DNA of 64,000 bases from Candidatus Poribacteria bacterium (lineage in GTDB: Bacteria > Poribacteria > WGA-4E > WGA-3G), in NCBI GenBank assembly GCA_022826805.1, contig JAJDUH010000012.1:1-64000 (forward strand), in the 5' to 3' direction. Numbering within the stretch: position 1 is the first letter of the stretch; each line of letters opens with the position of its first letter. Under the pieces are notes generated by a model. It was given only the letters and a program-made list of their open reading frames with translations, had not been told where the DNA came from and ran no database searches. The position numbers and the translations under genes were made by a program. Below are positions 38,161 to 46,853 of the stretch, in pieces.

Positions 38161-40890
38161 CTATTGTCGCGACATACGACTGGAGCCGGACCTATTTAGC
38201 AGCAAACGGGTTCCATCCTCACTTGCGAGTGATACAAAAAGTGGTTTTGCTGCCGAATAGGCGTCTGCTGGAAGTATATGGTTTTTAAGGGTAAATACGA
38301 GTTGATATGTGATGAGATTTTCAACTTGCCTGCATTGTCGACTCAACTCCGCTATCTCCGTAGCGTAATGGAGGTCCTCTGGTAGAACAGCTGTCCACTC
38401 TTCTGGAATTTGGATACGAATTGTCTTTTCAATTTGCATTGGGTAGCCAAAGTCCAAGGAATAGGTGCGATGTTCATCAGCAAAAGTTTCAGCATACACC
38501 CCGAATTCATCAATCGGTAAAGGAAGTAGTATGCTATTTCCGGAAGGTCTTGCGTAATTCTTGACATGGAGACCGAGATTAATTTCCACTGGCACGTTGA
38601 GGTCGTCAAGTTCAGACATATCCCACCACCCTACTTTGATCCCCGGAAACTGCTGGCTGAGTTCAGTCGCTAAGGTGGTTTTCACTGAGTCGGGGTGTAT
38701 CTGTTGGTAAGTCCATCGAGTATTTAGATCATATTGTCCACTTGTCTGAATGTAAAGCGTTCCTTGCACAGTGCCTTCATTGTCTAACGTCAATTCCGTC
38801 CTACTCACAAGTCGGTTGGACTCTGGAGGAAAGACAGGGGTCTCCACAAACACACCGTGTGTATCGGAGATGAGGAATCCGGTTCGTCCTTGTGTGCTAT
38901 ACGGTAGGTCTCCGTACCTACAGGTTGACGCCGTTGCATCCAGCCAAATATAGGTATCCATACCCGTAGGTATTGCGGCAATCATGTGGTTAAATTGACT
39001 GAGAAATGGCAGCGTCGTATCAATTCGCTCCTGTGGTGCCACGCTAATCAGACAAGGATAAGCTTTGATACCTACCAGATCCAGCATTGAAATCAGAAGC
39101 GTTGTTTTGTCCTTGCAGTCTCCATACTGTGCTTGAAAAACTTCAGTGGCGTGTGAGGGTTGGTAAGCACTTTGTCCCAGCTCAATACCAACATAACGAA
39201 TGTTTGAGGCAACGAAGTGGTAGATGGCGCGTATTTTTGCTTCATCTGCTTCCAAGTCTCTGGTTAACTCATGGACTTTTCCCTCAATGTCAGCATTCGA
39301 CGTATACCTTCCTCTCGCCAGCTCCTTATACCACGCGTAGACATCGTCCCACTCCGCAATAGAGGAATAGCGCAACCGCGGTGCGACGTTGTTAACATGC
39401 GGCATGCCCTCCTCCAATTCCAATGCGGGTGTTTCGCCGTATTTCCAAATATAAACAATAGTATCATTTTCTGTATAAGAGATCCTCGGCTTTAAAGGTT
39501 TAGTTTTTGGTGTGTCATTAGCGACATGCCACTGAAGATGCCACATTTTCGGCATCTGAAGGGCATAACTTGTTTCAAGGGTCGCCTCCGTTGCCTGAAA
39601 ATTATAGCCTCCCATGATCCACGTCTCGCCGCCAGCGACCTTATCTTCAAGTGTTACCTGATACTCAATACAGACGCCCGGTGCGAGACCCACCATAGAG
39701 ATTACCTTCCACATTGCGTCTGAATAGAGATTATAGGACAATAATCCGGGTGGCGTCACATCGTTGAACGCCTCGCCTGGCGGTTGAAGCACGGTGCCAT
39801 CTGCTACAATTGTCCTTGCTATGTTAACCTCTATATTTTGCGAAGCGGGCTGATAAGGGATAGCAATATCCCCATACTTCTGGATGCCTCTCTCAGTGAG
39901 GATTTTAACGACCTGGTGCGTTGTATAGCGAGATTGCCCTGTCGGTAAAACATCATGGCTGAAGTGGTTAAATAAAACAAGAGTATCAGCGTTAGGATAA
40001 TCACTGGCGTCCGGAGCGCTTGCGATGATATACTCGACGTCTGGATTGAGAAGCGTGACAGGTGGCACACTGACAACCTGTATCGGACTGAGATCGAGTT
40101 GGGAAAGTGCTTGCAGCCGTGTCATGGCAAGGAGGTTGTCTGGTTCAACCTCCAAAATCTGCTGATACTGGAGCTGCGCCTCAAAATAACGCTGTTGATT
40201 TTCATAAAGCGCTCCGAGCTGTTGTCTTGCCCAAATATCGACTGGAAATAATCGGATGGATTCTCGGAATTCTGCGATAGCTTCACCGATTTTCCCCTGC
40301 TCCAGATAGATAAGCCCTAAGTAGTTATGTAAATTCTCGCATTCGGGACGCTCACATCTCGGATCAAGCGATAATGCCTTGTGGAGAACCTCTATACCTT
40401 CATCGAAGCGTTGTATCTGCTTATAGGCTAAACCGAGATGATTCAGGGCATATAGATTATCGGCTGAAATGTTCAGAACCCGTTCGTAGTATTCGGCGGC
40501 GGTAGCATAGTTGCTCAGCTTTTCAGAGATGTATCCGACGTAATTCAGTGCTGTGATACTGTTGGGTTCCAGCGTCAGAAATGTGAGAAATGCGTCTCTT
40601 GCGTTTTCATACTCCTCAAGTTGAAAATATATCTCGGCGACTTTGTACTGGACATCACCAGAATCTGGACGAATTGCGATAGCGGCTTGGTAAGCAGTTA
40701 GCGCGGCTCGAAGGTTTCCGTCTTGTAACGCATCGTTGCCTATTTCAACATACTCAGTCCACTGACGATTCCGTTCAATGAGCGGATCAACTACAACTGG
40801 CGTAGCACTTTTTTTGGGGAAGATTGTGCACCCGTTCATTAGAAAAAACAGGCATAATATTAAAATTGTATAGTTTCTAAGGTGTATCAT
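38161..40890 (-). CDS. Lipoprotein with TPR array, DUF3857 and transglutaminase-like domains
   Basis: I start at 40890, where AAGGAGA precedes an ATG and the protein begins with a lipoprotein signal (ILILCLFFLMNGC). The 909-residue product has about eight TPR units (residues 35-295), a DUF3857-like beta domain (about 310-500) and a transglutaminase-like core. The core shows the Cys in YGDCKDKTTLLISML, the His in FNHMIAAIP and the Asp in YIWLDATAS. Papain-like cores of this type cut or crosslink proteins or peptidoglycan peptides; many are in fact non-catalytic, but this triad is complete. It is probably tethered to a membrane facing the periplasm. Confidence 0.85.
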   Translation of the reverse strand: MIHLRNYTILILCLFFLMNGCTIFPKKSATPVVVDPLIERNRQWTEYVEIGNDALQDGNLRAALTAYQAAIAIRPDSGDVQYKVAEIYFQLEEYENARDAFLTFLTLEPNSITALNYVGYISEKLSNYATAAEYYERVLNISADNLYALNHLGLAYKQIQRFDEGIEVLHKALSLDPRCERPECENLHNYLGLIYLEQGKIGEAIAEFRESIRLFPVDIWARQQLGALYENQQRYFEAQLQYQQILEVEPDNLLAMTRLQALSQLDLSPIQVVSVPPVTLLNPDVEYIIASAPDASDYPNADTLVLFNHFSHDVLPTGQSRYTTHQVVKILTERGIQKYGDIAIPYQPASQNIEVNIARTIVADGTVLQPPGEAFNDVTPPGLLSYNLYSDAMWKVISMVGLAPGVCIEYQVTLEDKVAGGETWIMGGYNFQATEATLETSYALQMPKMWHLQWHVANDTPKTKPLKPRISYTENDTIVYIWKYGETPALELEEGMPHVNNVAPRLRYSSIAEWDDVYAWYKELARGRYTSNADIEGKVHELTRDLEADEAKIRAIYHFVASNIRYVGIELGQSAYQPSHATEVFQAQYGDCKDKTTLLISMLDLVGIKAYPCLISVAPQERIDTTLPFLSQFNHMIAAIPTGMDTYIWLDATASTCRYGDLPYSTQGRTGFLISDTHGVFVETPVFPPESNRLVSRTELTLDNEGTVQGTLYIQTSGQYDLNTRWTYQQIHPDSVKTTLATELSQQFPGIKVGWWDMSELDDLNVPVEINLGLHVKNYARPSGNSILLPLPIDEFGVYAETFADEHRTYSLDFGYPMQIEKTIRIQIPEEWTAVLPEDLHYATEIAELSRQCRQVENLITYQLVFTLKNHILPADAYSAAKPLFVSLASEDGTRLLLNRSGSSRMSRQ

Positions 40891-40927
40891 CGTCGGTCTC
40901 CTTGGAGGGGAGAAGGGACTACACTGT

Positions 40928-41263
40928 TTATTTTTGAAGTTTTGGATTTTCACGGTGCCGTTCTTTATCTCGACGTGTCTTTTTTTCCATAGACTTTTTG
41001 AATGCATCCTCAAGCTCAACCCCGGTCTGATTCGCAAGACAGATAAGTACAAAAAGAATATCAGCCATCTCGTCGCCGAGATCCAAGTCTTTTTCGTTTT
41101 CTTTGAAGCTTTGTTCGCCGTACTGGCGTGCCATAATCCGTGCTAATTCCCCAACTTCTTCCATGAGGATAGCAGTATTGGTTAACTCCGAAAAATAACG
41201 GACTCCAAAAGTCTGCACCCAATCGTCTACGAGTTTTTGGCAATTTTCGAGCGTATAATCCAT
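40928..41263 (-). CDS. MazG-like nucleotide pyrophosphohydrolase
   Basis: A single-domain, 111-residue all-alpha NTP pyrophosphohydrolase of the MazG/dUTPase superfamily. The Mg-binding acidic residues lie in LMEEVGELARIMARQYGE and DLGDEMADILFVLICLANQ. Such proteins hydrolyse non-canonical or excess NTPs to NMP and pyrophosphate. I start at ATG 41263 with GGGAG upstream rather than the longer frame to 41299. The gene ends 37 bp before the transglutaminase lipoprotein start and may be co-transcribed with it. Confidence 0.82.
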   Translation of the reverse strand: MDYTLENCQKLVDDWVQTFGVRYFSELTNTAILMEEVGELARIMARQYGEQSFKENEKDLDLGDEMADILFVLICLANQTGVELEDAFKKSMEKKTRRDKERHRENPKLQK

Positions 41264-41444
41264 ATCAATTCTTAACTCCCTTTTCTGGCACTTATTCAAG
41301 ACTTACAAGACAGGACATACCGGTGGTGTGCTTTGTAAACGTCGCGGCGTTTAAATTCCAGTCTACGCATATTTTAGCAAGCCCTGAATGGAAAGTAAAC
41401 CCTTTTCTAAGGTAGTGCGTTTAATGGACAGTTTACGCGAAAAT

Positions 41445-41530
41445 CCAATGTAAAGCTAAGACAAATTTTGCCGCGTAAATCAACGTCAGAATTCGTGTGT
41501 GGCATTCTGCGGGGCAAAATTTGCTTTTTC
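41445..41530 (+). repeat. Dispersed hairpin repeat, copy A (upstream of a dioxygenase gene)
   Basis: CCAATGTAAAGCTAAGACAA is followed by ATTTTGCCGCGTAAATCA. The second half ATTCTGCGGGGCAAAATTTG can fold back on AAATTTTGCCGCG. Its distal end supplies TTGCTT, the -35 box of the dioxygenase promoter. Confidence 0.65.
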
Positions 41531-41549
41531 CGAAGGTTTAATGTATACT
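41521..41549 (+). promoter_or_regulatory. Promoter of the dioxygenase gene, formed at the repeat edge
   Basis: TTGCTT (41521-41526) and TATACT (41544-41549) are 17 bp apart, with a start near 41556. The -35 box lies at the end of repeat copy A and the -10 outside it. Confidence 0.6.
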
Positions 41550-41661
41550 TTAAATTGTAATAATTATTTACAAGGAGAAACTGGGGCCATTTAGTTTTGC
41601 GAATCAAGTCTACAATTGAAAATAGACCAAGGTCGCGCTAAAAAGGTTAAGGAGAAATCGC

Positions 41662-42396
41662 ATGGGAATGACGCGTAAAGAACTGGAATTTTATGAAGCA
41701 AACGGCTATTTCTTGAAAAAAGGGCTTGTTTCTTCAGAAGACATCACGCGAATCTGCGAAGAGGTCGAAGATATACACAATCGTATGGCAGAACAACCAA
41801 CAGAAGGTATTGGGATTTCTTGGGAAGTCTACGATTCAGAAGATCATCCACCGCGTATCAAGCAGTTAATGCATAGTGAACTGGTGAGTCCAACGCTCAA
41901 TCGTTTGCTTCGTTCCGATGAGGTGCTGAATATATTAGAAGCAACGATGGGCAAAAATATTTCATTGTATCACAGCAAATTGCTCCCGAAAGCGGGTGGG
42001 GACGGGACAGCCATCCCGTGGCACCAAGATTACGCGTACTGGAAAAATGACAATAACAAGCCGGTGATGATTAATTGCCAATTAGCCATAAGCGAGGCGA
42101 ACCTGGAGAATGGGTGTATTCAGTTCGTGCCGGGAAGCCATGAGTGGGGCTTACAGGAGCATGAACGGAAGCAGCAAACTTTTGGCGTGTTTTTACCCGG
42201 TCATTATCAAGAACGTGAAGACGCGGTTGCTGTGGAAATGGAACCAGGGGATGGCGTATTCTTTAATGCGCTCATTATCCACGGTTCTGCCCCAAATAAT
42301 TCAGAGAACGATCGATTGATGAACACGTTTGCCTACAACGTGACAGGAAATGGCGAGACCCAATGTCGGGAAGTCCTACGTGGAAAACCAATGTAA
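41662..42396 (+). CDS. Phytanoyl-CoA dioxygenase (PhyH) family oxygenase, first
   Basis: A 244-residue Fe(II)/2-oxoglutarate-dependent oxygenase. The iron site is PWHQDYAYW (H-x-D, near residue 120) and the distal His in LIIHGSAPNN near 214; an Arg follows in ENDRLMN to bind 2-oxoglutarate. A product-type segment ENGCIQFVPGSHEWG between them is typical of PhyH. Members hydroxylate lipids, antibiotics, ectoine or other small molecules, and the substrate is unknown. AAGGAGA precedes the ATG. The stop codon lies inside repeat copy B, and copy A lies upstream, so the gene sits between two direct repeats. Confidence 0.85.
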   Translation: MGMTRKELEFYEANGYFLKKGLVSSEDITRICEEVEDIHNRMAEQPTEGIGISWEVYDSEDHPPRIKQLMHSELVSPTLNRLLRSDEVLNILEATMGKNISLYHSKLLPKAGGDGTAIPWHQDYAYWKNDNNKPVMINCQLAISEANLENGCIQFVPGSHEWGLQEHERKQQTFGVFLPGHYQEREDAVAVEMEPGDGVFFNALIIHGSAPNNSENDRLMNTFAYNVTGNGETQCREVLRGKPM

Positions 42397-42470
42397 AGCA
42401 GAGACAAATTTTACCGCGTCAATCATTCTCACTGCGAAGCAAGAATGCGCGTAAAATGGTGACACCCCGG
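42388..42470 (+). repeat. Dispersed hairpin repeat, copy B (overlaps a dioxygenase stop codon)
   Basis: CCAATGTAAAGCAGAGACAA is followed by ATTTTACCGCGTCAATCA, nearly identical to copy A over about 38 bases; the second half (GAATGCGCGTAAAATGG) again folds back on it. The TAA of the dioxygenase gene (42394-42396) is part of the repeat. Confidence 0.65.
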
Positions 42471-42804
42471 AGGTGAAGTGTGCGATTGATGCGCGATGTA
42501 ATGATAGATGAGTAGTTTGCGACTATCAGCGTTTGCTTGACATTTACCTAATAACAACATCAGAATATCCACAGCCCGGCTCTTTTTTCACCCAATTCAT
42601 GGACAGCGTTTGGAAGTGGACGGGTCTGGATATTTCTACGCAATCTTCCGACGTGGAGGTATCGGATTTTTTGTTGAGGCAAGGATTGAAGGTGATGTAT
42701 AATTTAATCGAGTGTATGCTGGACGGCTTTGATTTCAAGCGTCTCGGAGTTTGGTGTGGGCGTACGCATATTTATTGTTAATTATACCAAAGAAGGAGAA
42801 ACGT
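42471..42804. other. Intergenic region before LamG copy 3
   Basis: After repeat copy B, this stretch holds the LamG promoter. An 82-codon ORF at 42533-42781 has no ribosome binding site and no recognisable protein features, so I do not annotate it as a gene. Confidence 0.5.
42674..42703 (+). promoter_or_regulatory. Candidate promoter of LamG copy 3
   Basis: TTGAGG (42674-42679) and a perfect TATAAT (42698-42703) are 18 bp apart; leader about 95 nt. Confidence 0.5.
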
Positions 42805-43602
42805 GTGAAACATATAGCAACACTTTTGATTTGTTTCTGCTGGGTAAGTCGAGTCGAATATAGTCAAGCTGGACTCGATGAAGCCGGTAAATTCAACGAG
42901 GTTATAGCTATCTATGAATTTGAAAACGCTTTGGATAGCGGACCGCGCGAACTCCACGGTGAACTTCTCGGTGATGCCTCTATTGTTAAACGAAAAAGGG
43001 GTAAAGTCATTAGGATAAAAGAATCAGATGCGTTTCAAGCAACAAGCGACACCTATCTTTCGCTTACTCCTGATTTTTCTATAGTTGCATGGGTCAGAAT
43101 CAAAGAACCAAAATGCTGTTTCACGATAGGGATGCGTGGAACAGATGAAGATGATAATACGGTTGGACAGGCTCGCATCAGTATTTTAAAAGATGGCACG
43201 CTCGCGGGTTGGTTTGAGCAAGCAGAAAATGGTAGAAACCTTGCTCAGAATGTACATTTATTTTCTGAGAATAATGTGAGCGACTTTAGATGGCACCACA
43301 TCGCATTTACAAGATACGGTGATATTTACACGCTCTTTGTAGATGGAGAGGTTGCAAAACGGAAATATGTTGATGACTATGTTTCTTTCTTTGGCGATCA
43401 AACCCATATCTTTATATTCGGTTCAGTGCAGGATACCGCATTTATTGATGATCTGCTTTTCCTTGAAATAGGACTTTCTGTGTATGAGATTAAAGCCATT
43501 ATGAAAAATGGTCTGGACGCATTCATGCAGGCGATGCTGGTTGACTCAAAAGATAAAGTTGCAACAACATGGGGTGCTCTTAAACGTGGGTCCCATAAGT
43601 AG
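42805..43602 (+). CDS. Secreted LamG-domain protein with WGxLK C-terminal tail (copy 3)
   Basis: The start is GTG at 42805 with AAGGAG 6 nt upstream. A signal peptide-like start (MKHIATLLICFCWVSRVEYS) precedes one LamG jelly-roll with VIAIYEFENALDSGPRELHG, FSIVAWVRIKEPKCCFTIGM, WHHIAFTRYGDIYTLFVDGE and FIDDLLFLEIGLSVYEIKAI. The protein is diverged from copies 1 and 2 but ends in DKVATTWGALKRGSHK, the same tail with a basic end. This supports selection on the tail itself rather than recent duplication. Ligand unknown. Length 265 residues, close to the other copies. Confidence 0.8.
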   Translation: MKHIATLLICFCWVSRVEYSQAGLDEAGKFNEVIAIYEFENALDSGPRELHGELLGDASIVKRKRGKVIRIKESDAFQATSDTYLSLTPDFSIVAWVRIKEPKCCFTIGMRGTDEDDNTVGQARISILKDGTLAGWFEQAENGRNLAQNVHLFSENNVSDFRWHHIAFTRYGDIYTLFVDGEVAKRKYVDDYVSFFGDQTHIFIFGSVQDTAFIDDLLFLEIGLSVYEIKAIMKNGLDAFMQAMLVDSKDKVATTWGALKRGSHK

Positions 43603-43711
43603 GACACAGATTCCCTCACGCTGATTTAATGGACAAACAGACACTCATCAAGGCGAACCTACCACCAAAATTATAGGTGCCGCGTGGAAATGGTCGTATA
43701 TGGGGAGAAAT

Positions 43712-44722
43712 ATGAAAGTCAGAGAAGCAGTCAACGCATGGAAAATCCTCTATGTTTTGCTTATTGGCGTTGCAGCAGGTTGTGGGGAAAGTGACCCGAA
43801 TGGCGCAAACCTCGCGCCGAGTATCTTAGTCTTTGAAGCCGAATCAGATATAATTGCACCTGGAACGGAGGTGCAAATCCGTTTGAAAGCTGCTGACCTT
43901 GAGAACGATGTTTTATCATACACATGGTCCGCGACAGACGGTGAATTAATAGAAACCGACTTTGGAGCCCTCTGGCGGGCACCACAAACTGAACAGAAAT
44001 ATCAGATCGAAGTTACAGTAAGTGACGGTGCAAACACCACAACGAGTACGATTGATATCCAAGTGTGGCGGACTCGCCCAGGAGACTATTATCCGTTGGC
44101 AGTGGGGAACACTTGGCACTACCGAGACCCAAGCGGTGCTGAAATCACATTTGAAATCGTGGACACCATCCAAATTCAACGAGCAGGTGGGGAAACCATT
44201 GAGAGTTTTGTCCTTCAGAAATCCAATAAAGCTGAGGGCTTGAAAAATGTTGTAAACTACTCCTATCTCGGTACAAGTGTTGATGAAAAAGGTGAAGTCT
44301 TAGCTATCCTACAACACGCGCAGAATACAACATCTGGTACGAGTGACACAATCCTATTCGTACCCTATCTGCCATTATATCAATTTCCACTCATCCCAGG
44401 TAATAAATGGGAAGCTAAATTTCAGGCACAATTAGTCCCCGAACTTTTTCCAATTGGCGAGGGACTTGACGAATTTGAAGTGCTTTCAGAAGAGACAGTG
44501 ACTGTACCAGCTGGAACTTTTGAACATGTCTTTCAGGTTCAAGAGTCATTTCGGTGGGGATTTGACATAGAAAACCAAAATTTCCCACTTGACATTACTG
44601 TCGTGAAGAAATGGGTCGCGCCGGATATTGGCATTATTAAATTTACGCAAGCACAGACCCGTGGTGATGTTACAGTCGAAACTGTTTTTGAACTCGAATC
44701 CTTTGAACTGGTACAAAATTGA
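43712..44722 (+). CDS. Lipoprotein with an Ig/PKD-like domain
   Basis: I use the ATG at 43712 preceded by GGGGAG. The signal peptide ends in the lipobox VAAGC. After it comes one Ig/PKD-like domain (residues about 35-115) with IRLKAADLENDVLSYTWSAT and YQIEVTVSDGANTTTSTIDI. A C-terminal domain of ~200 residues opens DYYPLAVGNTWHYRD and includes VTVPAGTFEHVFQVQES; such Y-x-P-L-x-x-G-x-x-W openings recur in bacterial lipoproteins of unknown function. It is the first gene of a four-gene unit leading to a TauE-like transporter. Confidence 0.7.
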   Translation: MKVREAVNAWKILYVLLIGVAAGCGESDPNGANLAPSILVFEAESDIIAPGTEVQIRLKAADLENDVLSYTWSATDGELIETDFGALWRAPQTEQKYQIEVTVSDGANTTTSTIDIQVWRTRPGDYYPLAVGNTWHYRDPSGAEITFEIVDTIQIQRAGGETIESFVLQKSNKAEGLKNVVNYSYLGTSVDEKGEVLAILQHAQNTTSGTSDTILFVPYLPLYQFPLIPGNKWEAKFQAQLVPELFPIGEGLDEFEVLSEETVTVPAGTFEHVFQVQESFRWGFDIENQNFPLDITVVKKWVAPDIGIIKFTQAQTRGDVTVETVFELESFELVQN

Positions 44723-44731
44723 GATAAATCT

Positions 44732-45751
44732 GTGAAAAACCTACCGAAAAAACCAGAAATTTTGACCACAACTGTCGGCTCTTACCCTGTGCCGATGTGG
44801 CTTCTATCAATGCCTACGGAACAGACCCTTCTTGATGCAACACGCGTCGTTGTGGATACTCAACGACAACGGGGTATTGAACTACCAACGGATGGCGAAC
44901 TCTACCGTTTTGATGCCAACCACCCAGACACCAATGGAATGATTGATTATTTCATCCGCCCACTCTCTGGTATTCGATCAGAGGTAGGACGGCAAGAATG
45001 GTATGAGTTTAGGCAGATGCAAACGATGTCTTTTCGGGCAAAACCTGCTGGCGTTGTCGAGCATACTTTAGGCGAAGGTACGCTAAACCTCGTTTCTGAT
45101 TGTGAACGTGCTGTAAGCGTTGCCGGCAAGGATATTAAATTTACGGTGACAAGTCCTTACATGCTTGCGCGAACGCTACTGGATAAACACTACGGTGATT
45201 TCGATGCGCTGCTCATCGCTTTGGCGGAAGTATTAGCGGCACAGGTCCGAGATCTCAATTGTGCCTGTCTTCAAATTGATGAAGCGAATATACCGGGAAA
45301 CCCACAAGACGGTCCCCGCGCTGCTGCAGCGATTAATGTTGTCCTTGATGCGTTTAGCGGAGAAAAGGCAGTTCATTTCTGTTTTGGTAACTACGGCGGT
45401 CAGGTTATCCAGAAAGGAAACTGGGCTGCTCTCATTGACTTCTTAAATATGCTTCGGTGCGACCATCTTGTTTTGGAAGTGAAACACCGGCCTGAGGCAG
45501 ATTTAGAGGCACTCAAAGCAGTCTCGTCGGATATTGTCCTCGGTATCGGAGTGATTGATGTAAAAGTCAATCCGATTGAGACGGCTGATGACGTAGCGTC
45601 CACCATAGAAAAAGCAGAACAGATATTGGGGGCAGGACGGATCGGCTGGGTACATCCGGATTGCGGATTTTGGATGCTGCAACGCTCCGTAGTAGACCGG
45701 AAAATAGAGGCTTTAGTACAAGGACGAGATCGATACCTCGGTATCGCATAG
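44732..45751 (+). CDS. MetE-like (cobalamin-independent methionine synthase) C-terminal-domain protein
   Basis: The 339-residue protein is a UROD/MetE-like TIM barrel. TTTVGSYPVP opens the protein as in MetE C-terminal homologues. Zinc ligands are expected in VHFCFGNYGG (H-x-C), a Glu in LVLEVKHR and the Cys of WVHPDCGFWML near residue 310. It lacks the N-terminal half of true MetE, so it probably moves methyl groups between other donors and thiols. It starts with GTG 9 bp after the lipoprotein gene and precedes a sulfite exporter-like gene, hinting at sulfur metabolism (inference). Confidence 0.8.
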   Translation: MKNLPKKPEILTTTVGSYPVPMWLLSMPTEQTLLDATRVVVDTQRQRGIELPTDGELYRFDANHPDTNGMIDYFIRPLSGIRSEVGRQEWYEFRQMQTMSFRAKPAGVVEHTLGEGTLNLVSDCERAVSVAGKDIKFTVTSPYMLARTLLDKHYGDFDALLIALAEVLAAQVRDLNCACLQIDEANIPGNPQDGPRAAAAINVVLDAFSGEKAVHFCFGNYGGQVIQKGNWAALIDFLNMLRCDHLVLEVKHRPEADLEALKAVSSDIVLGIGVIDVKVNPIETADDVASTIEKAEQILGAGRIGWVHPDCGFWMLQRSVVDRKIEALVQGRDRYLGIA

Positions 45752-45768
45752 ATAGGCAAGGAACTTCC

Positions 45769-46047
45769 ATGTTTGAAATGCAGCTTCCTGGCTTTAAAAA
45801 ATTCCAGACGATTTCCGGTGTGGCTGCCGGTGTTGGTTTTATAATTGGCGTGCTAATTCCTGCCTGTGCTATCTTCATGAATAACTGGCAATGTCCATTT
45901 GGTAACGGGCTGATTCAGATTTTCGGTTTCTTGGGCATTGTCGGACTGGGAAGCGGAATCGTTGTAGGAAACCTTGTCGCTCTTATCTTGATTGGCATTG
46001 CGAAATATCGCCAGTCACCATCCGATTTAACGAAAAAAAGGAGGTAA
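45769..46047 (+). CDS. Small membrane protein
   Basis: A 92-residue protein with two hydrophobic helices (ISGVAAGVGFIIGVLIPACA and IFGFLGIVGLGSGIVVGNLV) separated by a short loop with a tryptophan-cysteine pair. The C-terminus is basic (PSDLTKKRR). The start at 45769 has AAGGAA upstream; a longer frame overlaps the preceding gene and is rejected. I recognise no family. It lies between the MetE-like and TauE-like genes with short gaps, so it may assist the transporter. Confidence 0.6.
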   Translation: MFEMQLPGFKKFQTISGVAAGVGFIIGVLIPACAIFMNNWQCPFGNGLIQIFGFLGIVGLGSGIVVGNLVALILIGIAKYRQSPSDLTKKRR

Positions 46048-46058
46048 CAAAAACCTAA

Positions 46059-46853
46059 ATGGAATTTAACCTTCTGCACGCCGTCCTGCTCTTTGGTACA
46101 GGTATTGCTGCGGGTTTTTTAAACACAGTCGCTGCCGGAGGATCGTTGTTGGCACTTCCAGTGCTTATTTTTCTTACCTCCAATCCAACATTAGCAAACG
46201 GTACGAATAGGGTCGCTATTTTTTTTCAAAACTTTAGTGCCATTATGGGCTTCCGTCGTAAAGGAGTCTCTAATTTTCGGTATGGTATCTTACTTGCTGT
46301 TCCTGCAGTTATTGGTGCAGGGATAGGTGCCAAAATTGCAATTGGTACGGATGCAGCACTATTCCAATTTATCCTTGCGGCCGTTATGATAGTTATGCTG
46401 GCTTTAACACTACTGAACCCAACAGCACGGTTAGGGGATAGGATTGAAAGCAGCAGTAGGGGTACTAAAATCATCGCAATGGTTGTATTTTTCTTTATTG
46501 GTATTTACGGCGGATTCATCCAAGCCGGTGTGGGCTTACTTATTATAACGGCGCTGCGTCTTCTCACGGGTATAGACTTAGTTCGGACAAATGCAATTAA
46601 AGTTTTAGTTATCTTTTTTTATACGGTAGTTGCACTTGGTATTTTTATTATGGACAAGCAGATCGATTGGACATTAGGCGTGACATTAGCAATAGGAAAT
46701 GCTACTGGCGCGTGGCTGGGCAGCCATTGGGCAGTTGAAAAAGGGGACAAGTGGATTAAAGTGGTGCTCGTTGTAGCAGTTCTGCTCCTTTCGGTGAATC
46801 TGGTATTGGAGCCTTTTAACTTAGATATTAGATCGGTGCTTGGACTTGGTTAG
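46059..46853 (+). CDS. Sulfite exporter TauE/SafE-family permease
   Basis: A 264-residue membrane protein with about eight hydrophobic segments. TauE/SafE features are GFLNTVAAGGSLLALPVLIF, NGTNRVAIFFQNFSAIMGFR (duplicated half pattern), GAGIGAKIAIG and GGFIQAGVGLLIITALRLL. Family members export sulfite, sulfoacetate or related organosulfur anions. Substrate unproven. It is the last gene of the lipoprotein-MetE-like-membrane protein unit. Its stop overlaps the stop of the convergent CDP-alcohol phosphatidyltransferase gene by three bases. Confidence 0.85.
   Translation: MEFNLLHAVLLFGTGIAAGFLNTVAAGGSLLALPVLIFLTSNPTLANGTNRVAIFFQNFSAIMGFRRKGVSNFRYGILLAVPAVIGAGIGAKIAIGTDAALFQFILAAVMIVMLALTLLNPTARLGDRIESSSRGTKIIAMVVFFFIGIYGGFIQAGVGLLIITALRLLTGIDLVRTNAIKVLVIFFYTVVALGIFIMDKQIDWTLGVTLAIGNATGAWLGSHWAVEKGDKWIKVVLVVAVLLLSVNLVLEPFNLDIRSVLGLG

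Noticed and set aside
38103..38288. Small forward ORF after the first CDP-alcohol transferase
   Set aside because: It overlaps the end of the transglutaminase-like gene on the other strand and lacks a ribosome binding site.
42533..42781. 82-codon ORF between the dioxygenase and LamG copy 3
   Set aside because: No ribosome binding site, no recognisable domain, and it overlaps the LamG promoter region and ribosome binding site.
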